A stretch of 64,000 nt of DNA from Pseudomonas sp. B28(2017). Its GTDB lineage: Bacteria > Pseudomonadota > Gammaproteobacteria > Pseudomonadales > Pseudomonadaceae. Positions 27,264 to 35,461 of this stretch are shown here, piece by piece (the stretch's first letter is position 1; every line of letters starts with the position of its first letter). Below the pieces are notes generated by a model. That model ran no database searches, had not been told where the DNA came from, and worked only from the letters and a program-made list of their open reading frames with translations. Location of the stretch: NCBI RefSeq assembly GCF_002113025.1, contig NZ_NEJH01000016.1, positions 1-64,000 of the forward strand, given 5' to 3'. A program made the translations under genes and the position numbers.

Positions 27264-27395
27264 GGCGTTGTCCGGTGCTATGGTTTGGAAGAAAGGATAG
27301 GGCAAAGGTGCCGATCAGCCATTTCCAGTACAGACATTTGCCGGTGGTGCCGGAGTCGGCCGGCGCCACCGGCAGCGCAGCGAACGCTGGACGGG

Positions 27396-27614
27396 CTAGC
27401 CGCTTTTGGTGGCTGCCAAATGATAGGCAACCAACGCGTTGGCGTGGCCATGACCCATGCCATGTTCGGTCTTGAGCCAAGCCACCATTTCCATATGTTT
27501 CTTGTCACTGACGGTCTTGAGCAGATCCAGCCAATGGGCGATCGGCTGACCATACTTCTTTTCGATTGACGGGAAGTACGAAGCCGGTCCTTTGGTTCTG
27601 GTTTCTTCGGTCAC
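27396..27614 (-). CDS. DUF4287 family small protein
   Basis: This 72-residue protein has the DUF4287 signature: YFPSIEKKYGQPIAHWLDLL, then HMEMVAWLKTEHGMGHGHANALVAYHL. Family members are short helical stand-alone proteins or domains fused to DUF5655, with unknown function. The gene is monocistronic and sits 132 bp upstream of the methyltransferase start. Confidence 0.85.
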   Translation of the reverse strand: MTEETRTKGPASYFPSIEKKYGQPIAHWLDLLKTVSDKKHMEMVAWLKTEHGMGHGHANALVAYHLAATKSG

Positions 27615-27740
27615 GATGCAAACTCCCTTTTCGGTTTTCCGGGTTTGAAAGCAGCACCGGTCACGTTACTTATTTGCCGTCAGTGAGTCCATCTTCCGGG
27701 CGATCGAAGGCCTGCCCTGGATACAGCGGGACACCCCGCG

Positions 27741-28262
27741 TCAATAGTTCATCCCGTCATCGATCGCGATGCCCTGAGCACGCATGGCCTTGATCAACTC
27801 GCTTCGGGTGCCGGGCAGGTTGAGCATGGTTTTGGCGCGCAGTTCCGTGACTTCCTCGGCGGTGTAAGGCTGATAGTCGGCCGGCAGGCTGTCGCCAGCC
27901 ATGCCGTCTTTACGCATCAGCCAGTTGAGCAAGTCCGCCAGTTGCGCGTTGTTCAACGCCGACTGCGACATGCCCGGTACCCGCACGAGGAATTCGCGGC
28001 CACCGGGTACTTTCAGGAAATTGCCGACAAAGCCTTTCATCCGCGGCGTGTCGTTGGCGGCGGAACCCGTGCCATCGCCCAGGTGGCAACCGGCGCATTG
28101 CAACTGATAGTTCACGCCGACGCCGTACCCGGCCTGGGCAATCGGGGTTTGCAGTGATTCATTGCCCGGCGCGTGATGCTGGTTCGGGTCGGGAATGGCC
28201 CGGGCGAGCGCGAGCGGGGCGCTCAGGGCGCAGACCAGTCCAGGCAATATCAACCTACGCAT
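27741..28262 (-). CDS. Monoheme c-type cytochrome downstream of the amine dehydrogenase operon
   Basis: This 173-residue periplasmic protein has a signal peptide (MRRLILPGLVCAL...LALARA) and one heme site, QCAGCH. A candidate axial Met lies in PGMSQSALNNAQLADLLNWL. The C-terminal tail of about 60 residues is unusual for a simple class I cytochrome. It follows the TTQ amine dehydrogenase small-subunit gene but is separated from it by a strong terminator and a REP doublet. It is a plausible electron acceptor for the dehydrogenase (inference). Confidence 0.82.
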   Translation of the reverse strand: MRRLILPGLVCALSAPLALARAIPDPNQHHAPGNESLQTPIAQAGYGVGVNYQLQCAGCHLGDGTGSAANDTPRMKGFVGNFLKVPGGREFLVRVPGMSQSALNNAQLADLLNWLMRKDGMAGDSLPADYQPYTAEEVTELRAKTMLNLPGTRSELIKAMRAQGIAIDDGMNY

Positions 28263-28290
28263 AAAACAAACCTCCGCTGATGACCGTATC

Positions 28291-28390
28291 TGTAGGAGCG
28301 AACTCGCTCGCGATGGACGTCAACGATAACGCGGGCTATCTGATTTAACGCGTCGCCCTTGAGTTCTTCGCGAGCAAGCTCGCTCCTACA
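28291..28390. repeat. REP doublet
   Basis: Inverted arms TGTAGGAGCGAACTCGCTCG and GCGAGCAAGCTCGCTCCTACA lie between the cytochrome gene and the dehydrogenase terminator. Confidence 0.8.
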
Positions 28391-28416
28391 GCAGTAAAAA
28401 AGAGCAGCAGCCACAG

Positions 28417-28450
28417 AAAAAAAACCGCCGATTGCACAAGCAACCGGCGG
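28417..28450 (-). terminator. Rho-independent terminator after the amine dehydrogenase small subunit
   Basis: On the minus strand CCGCCGGTTGC pairs with GCAATCGGCGG (one G-T wobble) and is followed immediately by eight Ts. It begins 11 bp after the small-subunit stop. It is the clearest intrinsic terminator in the window. Confidence 0.85.
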
Positions 28451-28461
28451 AAAGTGCGGTT

Positions 28462-28983
28462 TTAAACGGCGACGCCGCGGATCACCGAAACGGTGCAGTG
28501 GTAGATGTGCGATTTGGCGGCCAGGCACCAGTTCACATCGTTGTTGTTGAACGGGCGGTAAGCCGGTTCTTCACTGTCGTTACGGGTGCAGGCGCACTGG
28601 GCGCAGCTTTGCTTACCGCAGCAGTCGTTGTACGAAATGATGTAGTCCTTGCCATCGGCCGGGTTGCGGCAGGTGCCGATCCAGGTCACTTGCGAGGCTT
28701 CGGTGCCCGGTGGGCAGGAGGTCACCGACCCGCCGCAGCAACTGCACAGAAAACCGTCGATGGAGCAGTAGCGCCAGTAGTCGCAGCTGTTCGGATCACC
28801 CGGGTCGCCAGCCTGCGCCGGCTCCGCGGCCAGGGCCTTGCTGGTGCGATCCAGCGGCAGCAGCAGGGGCAGGGCGGCACCGGCCACCATCAGCGAGCCC
28901 ATGCGCGACAGCAATTTACGGCGCGACGTGGTATCGGCGACACGGCGGGTCGAGCGCTCGAACAACAGATCCAGCAGTTTCAT
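28462..28983 (-). CDS. aauA: TTQ amine dehydrogenase small (catalytic) subunit, aromatic amine dehydrogenase type
   Basis: This 173-residue periplasmic catalytic subunit is closely related to methylamine dehydrogenase light chain. A Tat-like signal (SRRKLLSRMG) precedes a Cys-rich mature domain with many disulfides (CDYWRYC, CSCCGG, NDCCGK). Trp101 (TWIGTC) and Trp152 (NWCLA) should form the tryptophan tryptophylquinone cofactor, with Asp120 and Thr164 as catalytic residues. The 12-residue distance Trp152-Thr164 matches aromatic amine dehydrogenase (160-172) rather than methylamine dehydrogenase (108-122). It lies last in the B-E-D-A operon, just before a terminator. Confidence 0.9.
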   Translation of the reverse strand: MKLLDLLFERSTRRVADTTSRRKLLSRMGSLMVAGAALPLLLPLDRTSKALAAEPAQAGDPGDPNSCDYWRYCSIDGFLCSCCGGSVTSCPPGTEASQVTWIGTCRNPADGKDYIISYNDCCGKQSCAQCACTRNDSEEPAYRPFNNNDVNWCLAAKSHIYHCTVSVIRGVAV

Positions 28984-29001
28984 AAACGTCTCCCTGCCTT
29001 A

Positions 29002-29622
29002 TCAGTGGCTATGGCCGTGGCTGTGGTCGTGGGTGTGCGGTTGGGCATTGAGGTACTGCTGCAGCGTGGCGTGCTTGAGGTGCTCGACTTCGAACAGGCT
29101 GTCCAGGTGCTCGCGGGAATTGACCAGGCCCTTGGCACGCAGGGTGCCGGCCTTGTCGATCAGTGCGGCGTACGGCAGCTTGCCGATCTGGTAGGTCATG
29201 CCCACTTCCGGGCCGACCACATAGGTGGCGTCTTCCAGTTTGTGTTCGCGGATCAGCGCTTGCTGGGCGTCCATGTCGCCATCGCTGACGAACACCACGT
29301 CAAGACGGTCGGCCTGTTCCCTGGCAATGGATTTGATCGCCGGCAGCAACGACTTGCAGATCGGGCAGGTCGGCGAGAGGAAGAACAGCAGTTGCGATTT
29401 CTCGCCGGCATAGCCGAAGTTCACCGGACGACCGTGACGGTCGCTGGCAGTGATTTGCGGCGCGGGCTCGTTGACCGCCACGCCTTTGTCGACCATCAGC
29501 GCGCCAGCCGGGGCCAGGCGACCGTGCAATACGCCAATCTGCCGCACCAGGCCCATGACGACAAACGCCACGGCCACCAACAGCATCCAGAGCAGAACGT
29601 TGGAAACAATCAAGCCTTCCAT
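29002..29622 (-). CDS. mauD: Amine dehydrogenase accessory protein MauD (thioredoxin-like)
   Basis: This 206-residue protein has an N-terminal membrane anchor (about 8-26) and a periplasmic thioredoxin-like domain with the CxxC site SPTCPICKSLLP. A His-rich tail (HTHDHSHGHSH) ends the protein and may bind metal. MauD is needed for correct disulfide formation or stability of the Cys-rich small subunit. It lies between mauE (5-bp gap) and the small-subunit gene. Confidence 0.9.
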   Translation of the reverse strand: MEGLIVSNVLLWMLLVAVAFVVMGLVRQIGVLHGRLAPAGALMVDKGVAVNEPAPQITASDRHGRPVNFGYAGEKSQLLFFLSPTCPICKSLLPAIKSIAREQADRLDVVFVSDGDMDAQQALIREHKLEDATYVVGPEVGMTYQIGKLPYAALIDKAGTLRAKGLVNSREHLDSLFEVEHLKHATLQQYLNAQPHTHDHSHGHSH

Positions 29623-29627
29623 TTCGA

Positions 29628-30167
29628 TTACCTACCAATCAATTTGAGCAGAAGTGGGGAGTTCGCCAGCAAGCCATCGGCGGCGGCGTAGATGAGCAAC
29701 GCGACGGCGGCGGCAGCCAGGGTCACGAAGCCATCGAACGGGTTGAGGTCGCGTGCCAGCGGCGCGATGCTGGCTACCAGCGCCAGTGCCACCAGCGCAC
29801 TGTTACGCAACAGCAGGACCGGGCGCAGCGGTTGTGCCTGGTCGGGACCTGCGCAACCGCAGTCGATGTCCGCACGACCGCGCCACAGGTTGATGCCGAT
29901 GGCAGCGGCGTACAGCGCCAACAGGCTGGCGGCGCTCAGCGCGGCGTAGCCACGGCTGACCGGCACCAGCAAGGCGAACGCAATGGCCAGTTCCAGCAGT
30001 GGCACCAGGCGTGCCATCGGGCGCACCAGCGCTTGGGGCAGCAGTTGATAGTCCGCCAGTTGCCGGGCGAAGCGCATCGGCGCGCGCAACTTGTGGGTCG
30101 CGGCGCTGGCCAGCAACACCGCGATGGCGATGGCGCTGGCAATGATGAAGATCGGATCTGTGTGCAT
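29628..30167 (-). CDS. mauE: Amine dehydrogenase accessory membrane protein MauE
   Basis: This 179-residue integral membrane protein starts MHTDPIFIIASAIA at ATG 30167. It has five or so helices, the MauE/DoxX-like motif AATHKLRAPMRFARQLADYQLLP, and a conserved Cys pair in RADIDCGCAGPD. MauE works with MauD in small-subunit maturation, possibly as the electron donor to MauD. It is 11 bp downstream of the large-subunit gene. Confidence 0.88.
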   Translation of the reverse strand: MHTDPIFIIASAIAIAVLLASAATHKLRAPMRFARQLADYQLLPQALVRPMARLVPLLELAIAFALLVPVSRGYAALSAASLLALYAAAIGINLWRGRADIDCGCAGPDQAQPLRPVLLLRNSALVALALVASIAPLARDLNPFDGFVTLAAAAVALLIYAAADGLLANSPLLLKLIGR

Positions 30168-30178
30168 GGCCGAACCTC

Positions 30179-31327
30179 TTAGTAGCTCAGGACCTGAGTC
30201 GCGGTCTTCGCGACTTTCGGCATGCTGCCGGTGAGCTTGTTGGTCTTCAGGTCGAAGATCTGCAAACCACCCTCCACGTCGGCACCGAGCAGCAGCGGTT
30301 TGTCGTCGCCGGTGGCCTGCATGCTCCATACCGGAACCGGGGCTTCCAGGGTCGCTACCTTCTTGTGGGTCTTGAGGTCAAACGCCCAGATCAGCGGGCT
30401 CGGGTCTTCCCACTTCATTGGTTCGTGAGCGTCGTGCATCAGCACGTAAAGGCGGTCCAGCTTCGGTGCCACGGCCATCATCTGCCAGCCACCCGGTGCC
30501 CAACCGGCCTTCTTGTCCTCATCGGATACCAGCGACCAGGCCGGCAAGACCTTCGGTGTGTCGCCAGCGAAATCCACCGGGCGTACGGTGCCGGTCGTGG
30601 TGGTGAAGTAGTAGGTGTCGCCGACGTTGACGGCGCGCTCTACCAGTCTTTCCGCGTTCGGATCAAAGAACGGCGTGCGGCTGCGTGCGGTTTCCTGGCC
30701 CTGATCGTTGAGGGTTACCACTTGGAGGCTGCCGTCGCCGCACAGCGAGGCGAAACGACGGTTGCCGACCGGGTAGTTGAGCACGCAACCGGGAATCGCG
30801 ATTTCCGTGGCAACCGCTTTGGCTTGGGTGTCGACCACGGTGACCGAAGTCGACGGAGTGAAGTTGTAGACGTAGACGAACTTGTCGTCGCCGCTCGGCT
30901 TGAGCGAGTAACGCTGGGTCAGCGACTCGGCGCGCTTGTTCGGAATCAGCACTTCCCAGGCGGGCGACAGGGTCGAGCTGTCCCAGGCGGTGAGCACGTC
31001 GGTGCGGGTACCGCGGGTGCCGCGGGAGTACCAGATGTCCGCGCTGTAAATGGTTTTTTTGTCGTGACTGAGGGTCGACGGCGCAGCAAAACCGGTCGGC
31101 ACCATGCCGAGTATGCGCTTCTGGTCCGGGTCGACCACGGTCACGCGGCCTGCCACGAAGCTGTCGAACTCGACATCAATGACGAACGCACGGTGAGCTT
31201 CCGGGGGGAACGCCAGAACGGTCTGGCCAATCGTACCGGCGGGCAAATCCGCGCGGGCACTGTTCAAACCGAGTACAAGCAGGCCCAGGCCAAGCGCTGA
31301 CTGTACGGAGATCCTGTTTGTTCGCAT
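30179..31327 (-). CDS. aauB: TTQ amine dehydrogenase large subunit, aromatic amine dehydrogenase type
   Basis: This 382-residue periplasmic protein has signal peptide MRTNRISV...NSARA. The mature part is a seven-bladed beta-propeller of the methylamine/aromatic amine dehydrogenase heavy-chain family, with blades such as AFVIDVEFDSFVAGRVTVVD, STLSHDKKTIYSADIWYSRG and WQMMAVAPKLDRLYVLMHDA. It forms the alpha2beta2 enzyme with the TTQ subunit. It is the first gene of the B-E-D-A operon. A REP doublet separates it from the sensor kinase gene. Confidence 0.9.
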   Translation of the reverse strand: MRTNRISVQSALGLGLLVLGLNSARADLPAGTIGQTVLAFPPEAHRAFVIDVEFDSFVAGRVTVVDPDQKRILGMVPTGFAAPSTLSHDKKTIYSADIWYSRGTRGTRTDVLTAWDSSTLSPAWEVLIPNKRAESLTQRYSLKPSGDDKFVYVYNFTPSTSVTVVDTQAKAVATEIAIPGCVLNYPVGNRRFASLCGDGSLQVVTLNDQGQETARSRTPFFDPNAERLVERAVNVGDTYYFTTTTGTVRPVDFAGDTPKVLPAWSLVSDEDKKAGWAPGGWQMMAVAPKLDRLYVLMHDAHEPMKWEDPSPLIWAFDLKTHKKVATLEAPVPVWSMQATGDDKPLLLGADVEGGLQIFDLKTNKLTGSMPKVAKTATQVLSY

Positions 31328-31474
31328 AAGGGGAACTTCCTGAATTGTTGGTAACGCGGATCGCGGGTGCTTTGGCAGATTTTTACCCTTTGATTCTGCC
31401 GTGCCCGGCGAACGGGAGAATTGCCCTGCCTGCCAAGTGTTTGTGTGTCTGTGCCAGTGTCAGAAAACGTTTTA

Positions 31475-31588
31475 TGCAGGAGCGAGCACGCTCGCGAAAA
31501 ACTCAGGGGCGCCGCTGGGCATCCGGTTTTGCGCGTTATCGTTTACGACCATCGCGAGCAGTCGAGCGTCGACCGGCTGCTCCTACAG
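31475..31588. repeat. REP doublet
   Basis: Arms TGCAGGAGCGAGCACGCTCGCG and GTCGACCGGCTGCTCCTACAG lie upstream of the amine dehydrogenase operon. The stop codon of the kinase gene falls in the second arm. Confidence 0.7.
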
Positions 31589-33073
31589 GGAGGTGGGGGA
31601 TGTTGCGAGGGGGAGGGAAAAGCTGAAGACGGCGCCGCACGGCTCCAGGTTTTGCGCCCAGATATCGCCACGGTGGCGGCCGATGATGTTCTTGCACAGC
31701 GCCAGGCCGATGCCGTTGCCGCTGACCTTGGATGAGAAGAATCCGTCGAACAGCTTCTCCTGCGCCTGAACCTGGATGCCACGGCCGCAGTCTTCGATTC
31801 GCACTTGCGCCACGTCGTTGTTGCGGCTGGCATGGATGCGCAGCAACCGGCGCTCAGTCGGCAGGTCGGCCATTTCTTCAATCGCGTTGAACGCCAGGTT
31901 GAGGATCACCTGGCCGATCAGGACTTTCTCGCAACTGACCTGCAGTGGTTCGGGCGCGGTGACGATTTCCACGCGCACCAGGCTCGGATCGGCCCGCAGG
32001 CTGATGAAGTAGCGGGTTTCGCGCAGCAGCTCGTTAAGATCGACCAGCTCTTCGGTCTGCTCCAGCTTGACCACGTAATCGCGCACGCTCTTGATGATCA
32101 CCGACGCGTGCTCGATTTGCCGCACCGCGTTCTGCAAACCCCAGGCGACGCCTTGATCGGTGTCGCCGGCATTGCCCAGGCGAATCACCGTGCCTTCGAT
32201 GAAGTTGCGGGTAGCGGCCAGGGGTTGGCTCAGTTCGTGGGCGATGGCCACGGCCATTTCGCCCATGGCGTTGTAGCGCGCCAGGTACTCGAGTTTCTGC
32301 TCGCTGACCCGCCGCGCCTCTTCGGCCTGCACCTGCTCGGTCACGTCGCGGAACAGCAGCAGATGGCCGACCAGATCGTCTTCAATCTCGATGTAGCGGC
32401 AGGTTGCGTCATGCCAGCGCCATTCGCCGTCCCGGCGCTGCACCTTGTAGTGCACGCTGAACGGCGCGTGCTCAGGTGTCTCCTGGGCGAACCGTTGCAA
32501 CAGTCGCTGACGCGAAGCGTCGTCGCACCAGGCCAGGAAGTTCTTGCCCATCAGCTGGTGCACTTCGCTGTCGAGCAGGTGCGCGCCGGAGTCGCTGATA
32601 AAGCCGATATCGCCCTCGGGGCCGAGCACCGCCACACCTTCGGCCAGGTCCTGCATGAAGGCCTTGAGCCGGCTCTCGAAACGCTTGAGGTCGCGCTTGA
32701 CCTTGTCCTCTTTGGAAATGTCGCGGAACTGCACCATCAACACATCGCGACCGTCCAGGTGCACCAGGGTCGCCACCGCTTCGGAAAGAATCTCCACCCC
32801 TTGCTTGGAGCGATAGCACCACTCGATGGCCCGTTGCCCGGTGCGCGCGGCCCCTTCGAGCCAGCGCAAACCCACGGAACGCCGGTATTTCGGCGCATCG
32901 CGGGTCATGTCCGGGGCCTTCAGCGGCGTCAGTTCCTCCAGGGTAAAGCCCAGCGCCGCCAGGGCAGCGGCGTTGGCCCAGAGAATTTCCTTGGTGTGCG
33001 CATCATGAAGAATGATGCACAGCGGCATGGCTTCGATCAGCGCATGAAAGTCGTTCGGTTTTGGCAAGTACAT
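31583..33073 (-). CDS. FixL-like cytosolic PAS sensor histidine kinase
   Basis: This 496-residue kinase, starting MYLPKPNDFHAL at ATG 33073, has no membrane segment. Two PAS domains (about 8-120 and 135-250, the second ending YIEIEDDLVGHLLLFRDVTEQ) precede a HisKA box with His279 in MAVAIAHELSQPLAATRNF and an HATPase domain (NLAFNAIEEM, DCGRGI, GNGIGLALC). It is divergent from iacA. A matching FixJ-type regulator lies at 41420-42049 across the iac genes, so the two probably form a system that senses an aromatic compound (inference). Confidence 0.88.
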   Translation of the reverse strand: MYLPKPNDFHALIEAMPLCIILHDAHTKEILWANAAALAALGFTLEELTPLKAPDMTRDAPKYRRSVGLRWLEGAARTGQRAIEWCYRSKQGVEILSEAVATLVHLDGRDVLMVQFRDISKEDKVKRDLKRFESRLKAFMQDLAEGVAVLGPEGDIGFISDSGAHLLDSEVHQLMGKNFLAWCDDASRQRLLQRFAQETPEHAPFSVHYKVQRRDGEWRWHDATCRYIEIEDDLVGHLLLFRDVTEQVQAEEARRVSEQKLEYLARYNAMGEMAVAIAHELSQPLAATRNFIEGTVIRLGNAGDTDQGVAWGLQNAVRQIEHASVIIKSVRDYVVKLEQTEELVDLNELLRETRYFISLRADPSLVRVEIVTAPEPLQVSCEKVLIGQVILNLAFNAIEEMADLPTERRLLRIHASRNNDVAQVRIEDCGRGIQVQAQEKLFDGFFSSKVSGNGIGLALCKNIIGRHRGDIWAQNLEPCGAVFSFSLPLATSPTSL

Positions 33074-33262
33074 CGCACGGCCCTTGGCGGCAGAGTTTGC
33101 AGTATGGCGTTTTATACCTGCTCGCACAGGGCGATGCGCTCAGAGGTAACCGGCGTGGGCCTAGGGGTTTTCTTTAGCGTGGGGGCTGCAAGCCCCAATA
33201 GTGGTGCCCGGACACGGTTTTTACACTGGACCTCAATGCAAGGGCATCCACGCTACGCCCTT

Positions 33263-33363
33263 TGTAGGAGCGAGCCTGCTCGCGATGGACGTCAACGATA
33301 ACGCGCCCTGTCTGAATGCCCGCGTTGTTCGGAGGTTTTTCGCGAGCAAGCTCGCTCCTGCAG
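33263..33363. repeat. REP doublet in the kinase-iacA intergenic region
   Basis: Arms TGTAGGAGCGAGCCTGCTCGCG and GCGAGCAAGCTCGCTCCTGCAG. The rest of the 341-bp gap between the divergent kinase and iacA genes (33074-33414) must hold both promoters, but I see no clear consensus elements. Confidence 0.75.
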
Positions 33364-33414
33364 AAGGTCGGTCGTCGTGCAGCCCACTAACAATAAGCAA
33401 AACGGAGAAAGCCC

Positions 33415-34584
33415 ATGCTGCGTTCAGCTGTCGCGCAACAAGACCCTGTGTCCGGTCCGGTCGTGCCAATGGTCGAGAGTCAGCTATTTCAGCAGGTGCT
33501 GGATGAGGTTCGTCAACGCCGCGACGAATTCGACGCCGGCTCCCACGTACCTCGGGACATGATCGAGCGCTTCAAGCAGGTGGGCATCTATCGTGCCGCC
33601 ACGCCAAAATGCTTCGGTGGCGACGCCTTGGCACCGGCGCTGTTCCTGCAAATGATCGAGCGTATCTCCGAAGCCGACGGCTCGGCGGGCTGGGTGGCCA
33701 GCTTCGGCAGTGCGGGTGTCTATCTCGCGGCCTTGCCGCCGCAAACCCTGGCTGAAATCTACGCCGAGAGCCCCGACCTTGTGTTCGCTGGCGGGCTGTT
33801 CCCGTTGCAGCCTGCCGAAGCGGTAGAAGGCGGCTGGCAGGTCAACGGCACCTGGAAATTCGCCAGCGGCAGCAAAGGCGCGGACCTGCTGGGTGTCGGC
33901 ATCGGCGCCAGCGCCGCGGGCGGCAAGCCACGCACGGCGGTGTTCCCGGCCAGTCAGGTCGAGATCGTCGAGAACTGGGACGTGGTCGGCCTCAAGGGCA
34001 CCGGCAGTCACGATCTGCGCGTCACCGACAAATTCGTCGACGACCGCTGGACGTTTATCCGGGGTGGGGCGGCAACCATTGATGAGCCGCTGTTCCGCTA
34101 CCCGTCGATTGCCTACGCCGCGCAAGTGCTGGCGGTGGTCAACCTCGGCCTGGCCCGTGCAGCGCTGGACGAAATCAGCCGCATGGCCGGTGCCGGCGGC
34201 ATTACCGGTGCGCCGAAAATGGCCGACCGCGCCTACGTGCGCATCGAAATCGCCAAGGCCGAAGCCAGGCTCGCCGCCGCCCGCGGGTTTTTCTACAACG
34301 CCACCGAGCAGGTGTGGAACTCGATCCTGGCCGGCAACCCGGTGACGCCAGAGCAGACCAGCCTGCTGCGTCTGTCCGCGATTCACGTGTCCCAGGCCGG
34401 TGCCGCCGTGGTGCAGAGCGCCTACAGCCTGGCCGGGACCACCGCCATTTACCTGCGCCATCCGCTGCAACGCTACCTGCGCGACTCGATGGTGGTGACC
34501 CAGCACGCCTTCCTCAGCGAAGGCCTGTACGACGGCGCCGGCTCGGTGTTCCTCGGCGTGCCGCCGTTCCCGGGCTACATCTGA
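33415..34584 (+). CDS. iacA: IacA, flavin-dependent monooxygenase of indole-3-acetate catabolism
   Basis: This 389-residue protein has the acyl-CoA dehydrogenase fold of the HsaA/DszC-type two-component flavin monooxygenases: N-terminal helices (PRDMIERFKQVGIYRAATPKCFGG), the middle beta domain (WQVNGTWKFASGSKGADLLGVG) and C-terminal helices. In known iac clusters IacA hydroxylates IAA and needs reduced flavin from IacG, which is present at 42309. GGAG lies 7 bp before the start. It is the first gene of an eight-gene operon whose content is that of iac clusters. Confidence 0.87.
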   Translation: MLRSAVAQQDPVSGPVVPMVESQLFQQVLDEVRQRRDEFDAGSHVPRDMIERFKQVGIYRAATPKCFGGDALAPALFLQMIERISEADGSAGWVASFGSAGVYLAALPPQTLAEIYAESPDLVFAGGLFPLQPAEAVEGGWQVNGTWKFASGSKGADLLGVGIGASAAGGKPRTAVFPASQVEIVENWDVVGLKGTGSHDLRVTDKFVDDRWTFIRGGAATIDEPLFRYPSIAYAAQVLAVVNLGLARAALDEISRMAGAGGITGAPKMADRAYVRIEIAKAEARLAAARGFFYNATEQVWNSILAGNPVTPEQTSLLRLSAIHVSQAGAAVVQSAYSLAGTTAIYLRHPLQRYLRDSMVVTQHAFLSEGLYDGAGSVFLGVPPFPGYI

Positions 34585-34615
34585 ATTCCCTTCAACTTTT
34601 CAAGGAACCAACCCC

Positions 34616-34987
34616 ATGTCGCAAACCACTCAAGAACCGTTGCGCGTCGTCTTCTGCATCGGCATCACCCAGAACTTTTTCGACCTGCCCAGCGGCGAGG
34701 GCCTGAGCGTCTGGAAAGGCTTCAGCCAGATGATGGGTTCCCTCGGTGCGATGCCCGGCATCACCGTACTTGGCGCCATGGATGACGACCGGCTGATGGT
34801 CGGCCCGTCTACCACCTCGCCCTGGACCGTGTACATCATGGCCGACGTCGACTGCCACCAGTCGGTGATCGACGCCTGCAACCTGTTCCGCACCACGCCG
34901 GTCGGCGAATACAGCCTGTGGCGCTATGCCAGGGTCGAAGCGCGCATCGGTCGCCCGCTGACCATCCCAGACGCGGCCAGGGTGTAA
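34616..34987 (+). CDS. iacB: IacB, small conserved protein of IAA catabolism
   Basis: This 123-residue soluble protein begins MSQTTQEPLRVVFCIGI, with GLSVWKGFSQMMGSL in the middle and a late VGEYSLWRYARVEARIG. The function is unassigned even in studied clusters. The identification rests on position directly between iacA and iacI and on size. A DUF1330-like or alpha/beta-barrel fold is possible. It is 31 bp after iacA and 3 bp before iacI. Confidence 0.75.
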   Translation: MSQTTQEPLRVVFCIGITQNFFDLPSGEGLSVWKGFSQMMGSLGAMPGITVLGAMDDDRLMVGPSTTSPWTVYIMADVDCHQSVIDACNLFRTTPVGEYSLWRYARVEARIGRPLTIPDAARV

Positions 34988-34990
34988 GCC

Positions 34991-35461
34991 ATGGACGAGG
35001 CCTTGCTGCAGCGTCTGGCGACGCTCGAAGGGGAGAGTGCGGTGCGCCGCTTGATGGCGCGCTACATGGACCTGTGCGATGTGCCGCGGGCGGCGATTCA
35101 TCTGAGCCAATTGGCGCAGTTGTTCGCCGAGGATGCGATCTGGGAAGGCCTCGGCACCCAGACCGCGCAGACCTTCGGTCAGCATCACGGACGTGCGGCG
35201 GTGGCGACGTTTGTCGGTGGTTATCTGCCGCCATCCGATCACTTCAAGTTGAACCTGCATTACCTCACCAGCGAGTCGATCGTGGTCGACGGCAAGACTG
35301 CTCAGGGGCAGTGGATCATGCAGCAGATTTCAACCTACGCCGATGGCCGCAACGAGCTGTTCGGCACGCGGTTGAACATCGATTTCCGCTGTGTCGACGG
35401 CGTTTGGCTGATTGCGCATTTCCGCACGCAACGCTTGTTCAACACGGAGCTGAGTGCATGA
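34991..35461 (+). CDS. iacI: IacI, SnoaL/NTF2-like protein of IAA catabolism
   Basis: This 156-residue NTF2-fold protein has an N-terminal helix ESAVRRLMARYMDLCDVP, then LFAEDAIWEGLG and DHFKLNLHYLTSESIVVDG, ending with FRCVDGVWLIAHFRTQRLF. It resembles SnoaL-4 proteins that accompany ring-hydroxylating systems. Its stop overlaps the iacH start (ATGA), so the two are coupled. Its exact reaction in IAA degradation is not settled. Confidence 0.78.
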   Translation: MDEALLQRLATLEGESAVRRLMARYMDLCDVPRAAIHLSQLAQLFAEDAIWEGLGTQTAQTFGQHHGRAAVATFVGGYLPPSDHFKLNLHYLTSESIVVDGKTAQGQWIMQQISTYADGRNELFGTRLNIDFRCVDGVWLIAHFRTQRLFNTELSA

